Translations under genes and position numbers: made by a program
Shown here: positions 49,871 through 58,073 of the stretch, piece by piece
Position numbering within the stretch: the stretch's first letter is position 1
Layout: each line of letters starts with the position of its first letter
NCBI GenBank assembly: GCA_041394245.1
Contig: JAWKIR010000004.1
Coordinates: 1-64,000 of the forward strand
Direction: 5' to 3'
Length of the DNA: 64,000 nt
From: Acidimicrobiales bacterium
GTDB taxonomy: Bacteria; Actinomycetota; Acidimicrobiia; Acidimicrobiales; Aldehydirespiratoraceae
Notes under the pieces: generated by a model
The model's input: only the letters and a program-made list of their open reading frames with translations
Database searches by the model: none
What the model was told of the DNA's origin: nothing

Positions 49871-50653
49871 TGGTGACCCTTCCGGCCGGCTGGGCGGCAG
49901 CATCGTTCTCCCAGACGGCCTGCACCTCGGGATCGGCCGCGACCTCGGCGTTGACCGGCAGATACGAGCCCTTGGGGTGGATGATCTTCTGCTGGCCGGC
50001 CTCGGAGCGGTCGGGGAACGGCGCGACGTCGACGTCGATGGTCAGGTCGGTCGTGCCGACGGCCTCCGGGTCGAGTCAGGCGTCGGCGATCAGGTCCGAC
50101 AGGTTCGACGTCCCGCCGAGCACGCCGGCGATCGTGGTCGACGCCGTGGAGGTCTCGAAGAGCATCGACGCGGTGCCCGGGTTCGCCAGGGCAAGGAACT
50201 GGCCGACCTCGCCGGGCACGTTGCTGAACGGGAGGATGAGTCCCTCGTCGTTCATCTCCTTCAGGAGTTCGTAGATCTCGAGCGCCTCGGGACCGTTGAA
50301 GATGGCTTCGGTGGCGTTGCCGGCCCGGCCGTTGTCGGCGTTGATCAGCGCGACGTCGGCACCGGTGAGCCAGGTGTCGACGAATAAGCCCTGCATCAGG
50401 AACGACAGGGGGGTCGTGGCGACGCCCGCTGCCTTGATGGCCCGGCCGGCGTCGCGCACCTCGGCGAGGGTCTGCGGTGGCGAATCGGGATCGAGGCCGG
50501 CCTCCTCGAAGTGGGTGCGGTTGTAGTAGAGGAAGTGGGTGCGGTTGTAGTAGAGCACCGGCGTCGAGATGAAGGTGGCGGACGGATAGAGCGTCCCCTC
50601 GATGCTGAACGACGAGCGGATTAACTCGTCGATCCCGGTCAGGGGCAACTAGT
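49863..50653 (-). pseudogene. 3' part of a decayed sugar-type ABC solute-binding protein gene
   Basis: One frame encodes the C-terminal two thirds of a family-1 (UgpB/multiple-sugar-type) binding protein: TPVLYYNRTHF, EEAGLDPDSPPQTLAEVRDAGRAIK, FNGPEALEIYELLKEMNDEG, VPGEVGQFLALANPGTASMLFETSTAS. A TGA at 50076-50078 interrupts it. The same frame then continues sensibly (DVAPFPDRSEAGQQKIIHPKGSYLPVNAEV) to a final stop at 49863. A 24-base in-frame duplication repeats LYYNRTHF. The 5' part is on the other side of an IS element. The gene cannot make a functional product. Confidence 0.8.
50508..50555. repeat. 24-bp tandem duplication inside the binding-protein pseudogene
   Basis: Two identical 24-base units (50508-50531 and 50532-50555) that duplicate residues LYYNRTHF in frame. 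Family members have this segment once, so it is a recent slip in a gene no longer under selection. Confidence 0.85.
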
Positions 50654-51617
50654 TGTAGATCCCAGTGAGGTTGTTCAGTCGTCTTCGTGGTGAAGGCGAC
50701 TGATGGGTGTCTTGTGGCCGAGGGCGCTGTGGAGTCGTTGGTTGTTGTATCGCCAGACCCAGGGTCCGCCAGACCCAGGGTCCGAGTGCCTCGCGGCGCT
50801 GGTCTGAGCTCTGGTAGACGGCAGCGTAGGCCCATTCGCGCAGCATGGTTTGAATGAAGCGTTCTGCTTTGCCGTTGGTGCGGGGACGGTATGGCCGGGT
50901 CCGGAGGTGTCGGATCTCGAGCTCGGTGCAGTGCTCGGCCCAGGCTTTTGAGACGTAGGCGGAGCCGTTGTCGGTCATGACCCGTTCGATGGTGATGCCG
51001 TGGGCGGCGAACCAGGCGATGGCCCGATCCAAGAACCCGATACAGGTCACGGTTTTCTGGTCGGGGAGTACTTCGTGGTAGGCGACGCGGCTGGTGTCAT
51101 CGACACAGACATGCACGGCTTCCCAGCCGGCCTGGTGGGTGTGGTGTCCGGGTCCGCGGCCGGTCACGCGATGGCCGGGCTTGTTGAAACGGCCGAGTTT
51201 CTTGATGTCGATGTGGATCAACTCGCCGGGGTGGCGGCGGCAATACCGGTTCGGTGGCTCCGGCGGTTCGAGCTTCGATAACCGGTTCAGACCGATCCGT
51301 TTCAACACCGAGGTCACGGTCGACAACGGCATCGACAGCTTCTCCGCGATCTGCGGACCGGTCATCCGCAACCGGCGCAGCGCCTCGATCACCGCTTCGG
51401 TCTCGGCCGGCGTGCGCGTCGGCGAAGAGTGCGGCCGCGACGATCGATCGGTCATTGGTTCGCCGGCGTCGAAACGAGCCAACCACTTCTGGACGGTTCG
51501 TTCGCTGCACCCGGCCGCCGCTGCGGCCCTGGCGATCGGCCAGCCCTGGCGGCGGACTCGGCGGCACATCAGCTCGCGCTGAAACGGACAAAGGCGGGCG
51601 TTACCGTGAAGATCCAC
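50649..51617 (-). CDS. IS481-family transposase with frameshifted C-terminus
   Basis: A 322-residue integrase-like transposase. Residues 1-110 hold the helix-turn-helix domains (RRVRRQGWPIARAAAAAGCSERTVQKWLARF; MTGPQIAEKLSMPLSTVTSVLKRIG). The DDE core has ELIHIDIKKLGRF (D), VMTDNGSAYVS (D) and RPYRPRTNGKAERFIQTMLREW (E). After LGPWVWR a 16-base duplication shifts the frame. Removing one copy restores the usual ending YNNQRLHSALGHKTPISRLHHEDD and a stop at 50675. The shifted frame instead runs to a TAG that lies in the flanking target site. GTG 51617 is preceded by AAGGAG. Catalytic residues are intact, so residual activity is possible. Confidence 0.88.
   Translation of the reverse strand: MDLHGNARLCPFQRELMCRRVRRQGWPIARAAAAAGCSERTVQKWLARFDAGEPMTDRSSRPHSSPTRTPAETEAVIEALRRLRMTGPQIAEKLSMPLSTVTSVLKRIGLNRLSKLEPPEPPNRYCRRHPGELIHIDIKKLGRFNKPGHRVTGRGPGHHTHQAGWEAVHVCVDDTSRVAYHEVLPDQKTVTCIGFLDRAIAWFAAHGITIERVMTDNGSAYVSKAWAEHCTELEIRHLRTRPYRPRTNGKAERFIQTMLREWAYAAVYQSSDQRREALGPWVWRTLGLAIQQPTTPQRPRPQDTHQSPSPRRRLNNLTGIYN
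50753..50784. repeat. 16-bp tandem duplication in the transposase gene
   Basis: CCAGACCCAGGGTCCG occurs twice in direct succession. Because 16 is not a multiple of 3 it shifts the reading frame and replaces the last about 24 conserved residues of the transposase. Confidence 0.9.
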
Positions 51618-51668
51618 GGGTCTCCTTGAGGTGTGAGTGACTAAGCACCCTCATTCTCAAGGAGACCC
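51618..51668 (-). promoter_or_regulatory. 13-bp inverted repeat that can hide the transposase ribosome site
   Basis: GGGTCTCCTTGAG (51618-51630) and CTCAAGGAGACCC (51656-51668) are perfect complements separated by 25 bases. On the minus-strand message the second arm contains AAGGAG immediately before the GTG start. Transcripts entering from outside would fold and mask this site, while a promoter inside the loop would escape. IS10 and IS50 use this logic. Confidence 0.6.
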
Positions 51669-51699
51669 ACCAAACCGAACAACGTCCTCAGGATCTACA

Positions 51700-51895
51700 A
51701 CTAGTCGGCCTCGACACAGCTCTGGGCCGGCAGGATCGTGCCCGAGTCGACGACGTCACGAAAGGCCTGGGCGTCGGTGACGGCCAGGGCCGGGAGGTCA
51801 TCGAACGCGATCGACTCGCGGTACTTGGCGAGCAGTTCCTCGTAGCTCCCCTGCGCCTGGGGCGTGACCACGATCTTGTCCTGGTTGGCGTTGAA
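51700..51895 (-). pseudogene. 5' part of the decayed solute-binding protein gene
   Basis: The frame NANQDKIVVTPQAQGSYEEL, then AKYRESIAFDDLPALAVTDAQAFRDVVDSGTILPAQSCVEAD matches the N-terminal lobe of family-1 sugar binding proteins and would join, across the IS, to the fragment at 49863-50653. An in-frame TGA lies just before it (51896-51898). No signal peptide or start is found further up, where another gene's 3' end begins at 51947, so the true 5' end is deleted. Removing the IS still leaves a TAG within the target site ACTAGT. Confidence 0.7.
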
Positions 51896-51946
51896 TCAAA
51901 GCCGGACGAGGAACGAGGAGTTCGCGGTCGAGCGCGACCGCCGGGA

Positions 51947-52357
51947 TCAGGCGACGAGCAGGCGCTCGTCGACGCCTTCGAGCACACGTGCGGAGATCGC
52001 CGGGCACGCTCGCAACAGCGAGGTGAACTCTCGCCGGCTGAACGCGTAGACGATGCTGTCGTGCGTCGCGGTCACGGTCGCGTTGCGCGGCTGCGAGGTC
52101 AGCAGAGCGATCTCGCCCATGAAGTCGCCGGGAACGAGGTCGGCGATCCACTCGCCGTCGCGCTCGACGACGAACGAACCGTCGACGACGACCATGCATT
52201 CACGGCCGACGGCGTTCTCGACCATGGCGGTGCGGCCTGCGGCAATGCGGACTGCGGTTCCCATGGACTGCAGCACCTGGAGCTCGCGGGCCGGGACGGC
52301 CTCGGCGAGCGCGCTCTCGGAGAGGGGGGTGGGGATCGGGTTGATGCGTCGGAACAT
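51947..52357 (-). CDS. Cyclic-nucleotide-binding domain protein
   Basis: A 136-residue single-domain cNMP-binding protein: VPARELQVLQSMGTAVRIAAGRTAMVENAVGRECMVVVDGSFVVERDGEWIADLVPGDFMGEIALLTSQPRNATVTATHDSIVYAFSRREF contains the phosphate-binding cassette GDFMGEIALLTSQPRNATV near residues 78-96, with Glu and Arg in the cAMP-contact positions. There is no DNA-binding or catalytic domain, so it is probably a sensor subunit for another protein. AGGAGG lies 6 bases before the ATG. A small palindrome lies just upstream. Confidence 0.82.
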   Translation of the reverse strand: MFRRINPIPTPLSESALAEAVPARELQVLQSMGTAVRIAAGRTAMVENAVGRECMVVVDGSFVVERDGEWIADLVPGDFMGEIALLTSQPRNATVTATHDSIVYAFSRREFTSLLRACPAISARVLEGVDERLLVA

Positions 52358-52375
52358 GTCGACACCTCCTGCTGA

Positions 52376-52391
52376 CAGGCTACGGAGCCTG
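52376..52391. promoter_or_regulatory. Short palindrome upstream of the cNMP-binding gene
   Basis: CAGGCT and AGCCTG around ACGG, 19 bases before the ATG at 52357. It could be an operator or a 5' leader hairpin. No second copy was noticed nearby. Confidence 0.25.
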
Positions 52392-52570
52392 CGGTTCTTC
52401 CGGATGCACGCGTGGTCGCGCTCCACAGATTCCATCGGCGCACAGTGAGGCTGCCTTGACCCGAATGCGCGTGACCTCGGTCGCACCCTGGCTGGCGGTC
52501 GTCGGTCACCCGACGTAGACGTGACCTACGGCCCTGCCCGCTGTCTCCCCGGTTCTGCCATCATCACGAC

Positions 52571-54229
52571 GTGAGCGACACCTCGGATCCGCGTCTCGAT
52601 GCGCTCGAAGCGCGCGTGTTGCAGCTCGAGTCCGAACTCGCCGAACTCCGTCGCCCGTCCTCGCTCGTGGAAGCGGCGCCGCAGCCTCCGCCGCCGTCGC
52701 CCGATTCGTTGTTCGTTCCCGGCGCCCCGCAACCGTCGGTCCCGCCCGAACCCCGAACCCCGATCGCCGTCGAGAGCGAGACGGTGCTCAAGTGGGTGGG
52801 AGTGACGCTCGTCGTCCTCGCCGTCGGTTTCGCGGTGAGCACGGCGATCAGTCGCGGATGGATCGGGCCCGAGCTCCAGCTGGCCGGCGCGGTGGCGCTC
52901 GCCATCGCGTTGGTCGCCGCCGGGCTGCGGCTGCGCGACACCCGCATCGCGTGGGCCCACGCACTGTGCTCGGGCGGCGTGGCCGCGCTCTTCACGACGT
53001 TCGCGTCGAGCCTCTTCGTCGATCAGACGAACACCGATGTCGCGTTCGCCGCCATCGCTGCCGTGGCGGTGGCCGGCTACGCACTCGCCCGGTTGGTGCC
53101 GTCGGAATGGGTCGCCATCGTCGCACTCGCGGGAGCCCTCGTCGGATGGTTCGTGGTCGCCGACGGCACCCCGCCCTTCGAGAGCACGCTGGCACTCGCC
53201 GCCGGGCTCGCGCTGGTCGCCGTCGGGCTGTCGCTCGACCGCGGCTGGTTCGGGCTGCGCCTGCTCGGGCATCTCACGGCACTGGTGATGATCCTCGCGC
53301 TGGCGTCCGACGCCGACACCGGTCCTCGCCAGGCCGCCATCGTGGCCGCCGTGATCGCGGCATTCCTGTCGCTCGCCCGGGTGCCGAGCATCGGAGACCA
53401 GGACAACCCCTGGGTGCAGATCGAGACCCAGCTGGCGATGGTCGGTGCGCCCTGGGCGGTGGCGGTGGGTGCAGCGACATTCGAGATCGACGACCGCTAC
53501 GAGATCGGGTTGTCGGCCTTCGCGGTCGCCCTTGTGACCGCAGGTGTCGCGGTCGCGCTCCAACCCGTTCTCCGCCGAGTCCATCTGACATCGCTCGTGG
53601 TCGGCGCGAGCGTGGCGGTCACGATCGGGCTCGCCTCGGTGCTCGACACCGAAGCCGTGTTCGTGGCGCTCGCCGTGCAGGGCGCCGGGCTGCTGGCGAT
53701 CGGGCGTCAGTTCGGCAGCACGATCAGGCTGCCGATCAACGCCGGCATCCTGCTCTTCATCGCGGCGATGTCTGCGCTGGTGGGCGGCGTCGACGCGTGG
53801 AGCGACGACGCGTCGGTCGGCGTCGACCTCGCCCATGCGGCCGTGATCGTCCTCCTGGGTGTCGCCTCTTGGCAGACCGGTAGCGACCTCGTCCGCCGCT
53901 GGGGCGCGGCCGTCGTGCTCGGCCTCACGCTGATCTGGCTCGGTTCGGTGCTCGTCCATCTGCCCGAGGGTCAGGCCGCCGTGTCGGTTTCGTGGGCAGT
54001 CGTCGGTACGGCCCTGCTCGTCGCCGGCGCCGTCCGCAAGGTGCCCGAGCTCGGCGCGGCCGGCCTGGCGGTGCTGGCGCTCACCGTCGGCAAACTGCTC
54101 CTCGTCGACATGCAGGAGGTCGACACGCTGTGGCGGGCCGGACTCTTCCTCCTCGTCGGCCTCGGTCTCATGCGGCTCGGGTTCCTGCTGCCTCGCCTCA
54201 CCGGAGTCGACGACCGCGACCGCCGGTGA
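52571..54229 (+). CDS. DUF2339 multi-span membrane protein
   Basis: A 552-residue membrane protein of the DUF2339 family. Residues 8-30 form a short coiled coil (LDALEARVLQLESELAELRR). A proline-rich linker follows (PQPPPPSPDSLFVPGAPQPSVPPEP). From about residue 75 come some 15 hydrophobic helices, starting with the family block ETVLKWVGVTLVVLAVGFAVSTAISRGWIGPELQ. Function is unknown; a role in envelope biology has been guessed for the family. GTG 52571 is 6 bases after CATCAT, possibly a variant leaderless promoter. The next gene overlaps its stop (GTGA). Confidence 0.82.
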   Translation: MSDTSDPRLDALEARVLQLESELAELRRPSSLVEAAPQPPPPSPDSLFVPGAPQPSVPPEPRTPIAVESETVLKWVGVTLVVLAVGFAVSTAISRGWIGPELQLAGAVALAIALVAAGLRLRDTRIAWAHALCSGGVAALFTTFASSLFVDQTNTDVAFAAIAAVAVAGYALARLVPSEWVAIVALAGALVGWFVVADGTPPFESTLALAAGLALVAVGLSLDRGWFGLRLLGHLTALVMILALASDADTGPRQAAIVAAVIAAFLSLARVPSIGDQDNPWVQIETQLAMVGAPWAVAVGAATFEIDDRYEIGLSAFAVALVTAGVAVALQPVLRRVHLTSLVVGASVAVTIGLASVLDTEAVFVALAVQGAGLLAIGRQFGSTIRLPINAGILLFIAAMSALVGGVDAWSDDASVGVDLAHAAVIVLLGVASWQTGSDLVRRWGAAVVLGLTLIWLGSVLVHLPEGQAAVSVSWAVVGTALLVAGAVRKVPELGAAGLAVLALTVGKLLLVDMQEVDTLWRAGLFLLVGLGLMRLGFLLPRLTGVDDRDRR

Positions 54230-54498
54230 GGGTCCTGCGATGGTGGTTCGAGAACCGCGAGACGGGCGCCATCACCGTGGCCCAGTTCCCCAACTGGCCG
54301 CTGTTCGGCGTCGGTTCGGCCTGGCTCGTCGGCTGGATCGCGAGTGACGGTTCACGGCTCCACGACATCGCCGGCGTCGCCGCGACGGGGCTGTGGCTCT
54401 ACTGGGGGGCCGATGAGCTGGTCCGTGGGGTGAACCCGTGGCGGCGCCTGCTCGGGTCCACCGCGATCGCATGGCAGCTGGGCGGACTGGTGCGCTGA
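54226..54498 (+). CDS. Small membrane protein coupled to the DUF2339 gene
   Basis: A 90-residue protein, VRVLRWWFENRETGAITVAQFPNWPLFGVGSAWLVGWI onward, with two hydrophobic helices (about residues 24-40 and 48-66) and a basic end. GTG 54226 overlaps the DUF2339 stop by 4 bases, so the pair is co-translated. I recognise no named family, but coupling suggests a partner of the DUF2339 protein. Confidence 0.65.
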   Translation: MRVLRWWFENRETGAITVAQFPNWPLFGVGSAWLVGWIASDGSRLHDIAGVAATGLWLYWGADELVRGVNPWRRLLGSTAIAWQLGGLVR

Positions 54499-54591
54499 CC
54501 GGGTTGAAGTACCGCAACTGGCAGTCGATCGGGTCGACGTGCGTTCTCCATGTTCCGGAACGGGTCCCCGTCGGCGCCCGGCGTCGGCAGG

Positions 54592-55647
54592 TCAGTCGCG
54601 GGTCGACCAGTAACGCGCGACGCGATCGACGAACGCGGTCGGGGTCTCCGCGTAGAGCCGTGTCGCCAGCACCGACGCCACGGTCATCAACTCGCCGCGC
54701 TCGTGCCCGCACAAGGATTCGACGACCGCGGCGGTGATCTCGTCGACGGCGACAGGCCGAGAGTCGTCGGGCCCGGGCTCCAAGGTCGATCGGAGCGCCC
54801 CGATGTGTGCGTACTCGGCGAGGACATCGGCCAGGTCGAGCGACGTGGCGACGGTGCCGGCCATGCCGTCGGGCCAAGCAGCGCTGATCAGCTCGACCTG
54901 ATGGGCCAGGTCTCGCGCATGACGCTGCCACATGGGCGACTCGCGTTCTTTGCCGGCGCACTTCCGACCCTTGCGGTAGCTGCGCTCGAGGCCCTCGGCG
55001 AAGGCGTCGAAGGAGTCGGGCACCGGCCGTTGGCCGTGCATCGGCTGATCCACGGGCCAGGCCGCGAAGCGGGCCCGGGCCCGACGCAACTGGTGGACCA
55101 CGTCCTCGAGCGCGCCGCCCGGCTGGAGCGCGGGCAGCTGCTCGAGCCGTGCCAGTTGATGGCGTTCCACGAGCTGGTCCCGGAGATCGGCGAGTGCGTC
55201 GGGGCGCAAGGCCGATTCGTAGCGGGAACGGATCTCGTCGAGCGAGCGGATCTCGATGGAACCGGCAACCAGCCGATCGAGAAGCGCCGTGGCATCCCGC
55301 AGGATCGCGATCTCTGCAGCGCAGGTGTCGGCCCCGATCGACGAGCGGACGAGCCGCAGGAGCGCGGCGATCCGACCGAGACTCGATGCTGCGGTCGACA
55401 CGGCGGCGCCGATCTCGATGCCGGGGTCGGACAGCGCATCGATCGCGACGCTGAACTGGTGTGTGGTGATCCGCTGCAGGGCGGTCGCGACCGACTCGTC
55501 GGTGCCGATCACGTGTGGTTCGGCGACGACGGCGGGGAGATAGCGCCGGCGTGGCATCGCCGCCTTCACCCGAGTGAGCTGCACGGGCATCCCCATCACG
55601 CCGCCCCGCTCCGTTGGCTCCACAGCGAACGGCATCCGGTCCTCCAC
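54592..55647 (-). CDS. CHAD-domain protein
   Basis: A 351-residue mostly helical protein. The CHAD domain (conserved histidine alpha-helical, binding inorganic polyphosphate) covers about residues 150-345: DALADLRDQLVERHQLARLEQL, DVVHQLRRARARFAAW (conserved H-x-x-R-x-x-x-R), GLERSYRKGRKCAGK and MWQRHARDLAHQVELI (second H/R/K row). The N-terminal about 110 residues are also helical and may be another half repeat. Later ATG codons at 55635 and 55596 are possible starts. The protein may bind polyphosphate granules. It is divergent from the RecQ-like gene. Confidence 0.72.
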   Translation of the reverse strand: MEDRMPFAVEPTERGGVMGMPVQLTRVKAAMPRRRYLPAVVAEPHVIGTDESVATALQRITTHQFSVAIDALSDPGIEIGAAVSTAASSLGRIAALLRLVRSSIGADTCAAEIAILRDATALLDRLVAGSIEIRSLDEIRSRYESALRPDALADLRDQLVERHQLARLEQLPALQPGGALEDVVHQLRRARARFAAWPVDQPMHGQRPVPDSFDAFAEGLERSYRKGRKCAGKERESPMWQRHARDLAHQVELISAAWPDGMAGTVATSLDLADVLAEYAHIGALRSTLEPGPDDSRPVAVDEITAAVVESLCGHERGELMTVASVLATRLYAETPTAFVDRVARYWSTRD

Positions 55648-55736
55648 ACAACCCGCTTCGGACGGTCAACCTACTGCCGGAGGGGGCGCCTGTCCCGTTC
55701 GGGCGCGGCGGTGCGCTAGACCGGCCCGATGACCCG

Positions 55737-58067
55737 ATGGGAATCGACGTGAGCGGAGAGGCGCTCGATGGCCGAGACGTTCTCGGCCTGTGGGTCGACG
55801 CGCACGGGCCGTTGGACGCGGCGAAGCAGGCTGCGTTTCTGGCTCGGCCCGAGCTCGACGAGTTCCGGCGAATGGATCGAGACACCGTCAGAACGGCGAT
55901 CGGGTCCTCGCCGAAGCTGGCGGAGGCGCTCGAGCACGCTCGCGCGCTGATCGGCACGAGACGGCACCCCGGCGAGCGAACCGATGACCGAAAAGGCGAC
56001 CCGGGCGACTTCGACGGTGAAGCCCACCGACACCTCGCGGCCCTCACCCAGCGAAGCGATGCCGAGTTCCGTGCCGGGCAGCTCGACGCGATCCGTGCCC
56101 TGGTCGTCGACCGTCGGCGCACGCTCGTGGTGCAGCGCACCGGCTGGGGCAAGTCGGCCGTCTACTTCCTGGCGACCCGCATGCTGCGCGACCGCGGTGC
56201 GGGCCCGACCCTGCTCGTCTCGCCGCTCATCGCCCTGATGGACAACCAGGTGCAGGCCGCGGCCCGGATGGGTCTGCGGGCGGCCATCGTCAACTCCACG
56301 AACCGCGACGAGTGGGACGACATCAGGGCGCGGATGGAGAACAACGAGATCGACCTGCTCCTCATCGCCGAGCAGCGCCTGTCGAACCCGAAGTTCCGCG
56401 ACGAATGGCTCGACCGGATGGAGAGCCGCATCGGTCTCGTGGTGGTCGACGAGGTCCACTGCATCAGCGACTGGGGTCACGACTTCCGGCCGCACTATCG
56501 GCGGATCGGGTCGTTCCTGGCCGGCCTGCCGGCGACGCTTCCGGTGATCGGTTGCACGGCGACGGCCAACGATCGGGTGGTGGCCGACGTCGAGAGCCAG
56601 CTGGGCGACGACATCCTCACGATCCGCGGTGGGCTCGGCCGGGAGGGTCTGCGACTCGAAGTCCACACCGACAAGCGTCGGCCCGACGCTCGTCTCGCCT
56701 GGCTCGCCGAGAACGTGCCGAACCTGCCGGGCAGTGGGATCGTCTATTGCCTCACGCGGCGTGATGTCGAGGTCGTGGCCGCCTTTCTGCGCGACCACGG
56801 CATCCGCTGCGCCCAATACGTCGGCGGTGGACCCGAGGACGAGGTGGCCGAGAAGCGCGCCGTGCTCGACGCGTTCCTCGGCAACGAGATCAAGTGCGTC
56901 GTCGCCACGTCGGCGCTGGGCATGGGCTACGACAAGCCCGACGTGGGGTTCGTGGTGCACTTCCAGATGCCGCAGAGCCCGATCGCCTACTACCAGCAGG
57001 TGGGTCGTGCCGGTCGTGCGCTCGACGAGAGCTACGGCATCCTCCTCAGCGGATCGGAAGACCGTGACATCCAGGACTGGTTCATCGGCCAGGCGTTCCC
57101 GGCCGAGGAGGAGGTCGACAGCATCCTCGCTGCAGTCGAACAATCGGAGGAACCGGTGCGTCGCGGTCAGCTCGCAGCCCGGGTCAACATCGCGACCGGT
57201 CGACTCGACAACCTGATGGTGCAGCTCGAGGTCGAGGGCATCGTCGCCAAGGACGGCACCGGCTGGGTGCGCACCGCCACGCCATGGGTCTACCCCCGCG
57301 AACGCGTCGACCAGGTCAACGGGTGGCGGCGCGCCGAACAGGCCGCGATGGAGGAGTACCAGCGCATCGACAGCTGCCGCATGCAGTACCTGCGGGCCCA
57401 GCTCGACGACCCCGCCGGCGAGCCGTGTGGCGTGTGCGACAACTGTCGTGCCGCCCGGTTCGGCACCGCACCCGATCCTGGCGTGGTGACCGAGGCCGGA
57501 GTCCGGCTGCTCCACGACCATGTGGAGATCCCGCCACGCAAGCAGTGGGCTGCGGAGGTCGATGGCGTCTCGGGACGGATTCCGGCCGACGAGCAGGCGG
57601 CCCCCGGCTGGTGTCTGGCCCGCTGGGGTCAGTCCGGATGGGGTCCGCTGATCCGGCAGGGGAGAGACGACGGCGAGTACGCCGACGAGCTGGTCGATGC
57701 GTTGGCCGCGGCCTGTGTGTCGCAGATCTCGCCGATGCCGGCCTGGTTGACCTTCGTGCCGTCGGAGCGGCGTCCCGAATCGGTGTCTTCGCTGGCCCAG
57801 CGCCTCGGGGAGCGGCTGTCGGTGCCGGTGGTCGAAGCGGTGAGGCAGATCCGGCCGACCGAACCTCAGGCGAGCATGCACAACTCGACGGCCCAGCTCC
57901 GCAATCTGTGGGGCGCCTACGCGGTCGGTGAAGTACCCGAGGGTGACTGCCTGCTGCTCGACGACCTGATCGACAGTCGGTGGACGGTCACCGTCGTGGC
58001 TCGCGAGTTGCGGCGGGCCGGATGCGAACGGGTCGTGCCGATCGCCCTCGCCGCCATGGGGCAGTGA
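55737..58067 (+). CDS. RecQ-family helicase with phosphoribosyltransferase-like C-terminus
   Basis: A 776-residue SF2 helicase. A novel-looking N-terminal 95 residues precede motif 0 (FRAGQLDAIRAL). Walker A is QRTGWGKSAVYF near 140, the DEVH box VVVDEVHCISDWGHDFRPHYRR near 240, motif III GCTATAND, and motifs V-VI ATSALGMGYDKPDVGFVVHFQMPQSPIAYYQQVGRAGRA. The RecQ zinc site follows with Cys in SCRMQYL...PCGVCDNC near 585-610. The last 110 residues end in CLLLDDLIDSRWTVTVVARELRRAGCERVVPIALA, matching the PRPP-loop and following strand of type I phosphoribosyltransferases such as ComF. ATG 55737 is chosen for codon use; the ribosome site is weak. It is probably a DNA repair helicase regulated by a nucleotide-related ligand. 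Confidence 0.8.
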   Translation: MGIDVSGEALDGRDVLGLWVDAHGPLDAAKQAAFLARPELDEFRRMDRDTVRTAIGSSPKLAEALEHARALIGTRRHPGERTDDRKGDPGDFDGEAHRHLAALTQRSDAEFRAGQLDAIRALVVDRRRTLVVQRTGWGKSAVYFLATRMLRDRGAGPTLLVSPLIALMDNQVQAAARMGLRAAIVNSTNRDEWDDIRARMENNEIDLLLIAEQRLSNPKFRDEWLDRMESRIGLVVVDEVHCISDWGHDFRPHYRRIGSFLAGLPATLPVIGCTATANDRVVADVESQLGDDILTIRGGLGREGLRLEVHTDKRRPDARLAWLAENVPNLPGSGIVYCLTRRDVEVVAAFLRDHGIRCAQYVGGGPEDEVAEKRAVLDAFLGNEIKCVVATSALGMGYDKPDVGFVVHFQMPQSPIAYYQQVGRAGRALDESYGILLSGSEDRDIQDWFIGQAFPAEEEVDSILAAVEQSEEPVRRGQLAARVNIATGRLDNLMVQLEVEGIVAKDGTGWVRTATPWVYPRERVDQVNGWRRAEQAAMEEYQRIDSCRMQYLRAQLDDPAGEPCGVCDNCRAARFGTAPDPGVVTEAGVRLLHDHVEIPPRKQWAAEVDGVSGRIPADEQAAPGWCLARWGQSGWGPLIRQGRDDGEYADELVDALAAACVSQISPMPAWLTFVPSERRPESVSSLAQRLGERLSVPVVEAVRQIRPTEPQASMHNSTAQLRNLWGAYAVGEVPEGDCLLLDDLIDSRWTVTVVARELRRAGCERVVPIALAAMGQ

Positions 58068-58073
58068 GGCGAG

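Larger units (their letters stand above)
50654..51699 (-). mobile_element. IS481-family insertion sequence
   Basis: A 1046-base element bounded by imperfect inverted repeats: left TGTAGATCC..., right ...GGATCTACA, with further matching of GTTGTTC about 16 bases in. ACTAGT flanks it on both sides (50648-50653 and 51700-51705) as a 6-base target duplication. It encodes one DDE transposase on the minus strand. It split the solute-binding protein gene. Intact flanking repeats suggest a fairly young insertion. Confidence 0.88.
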
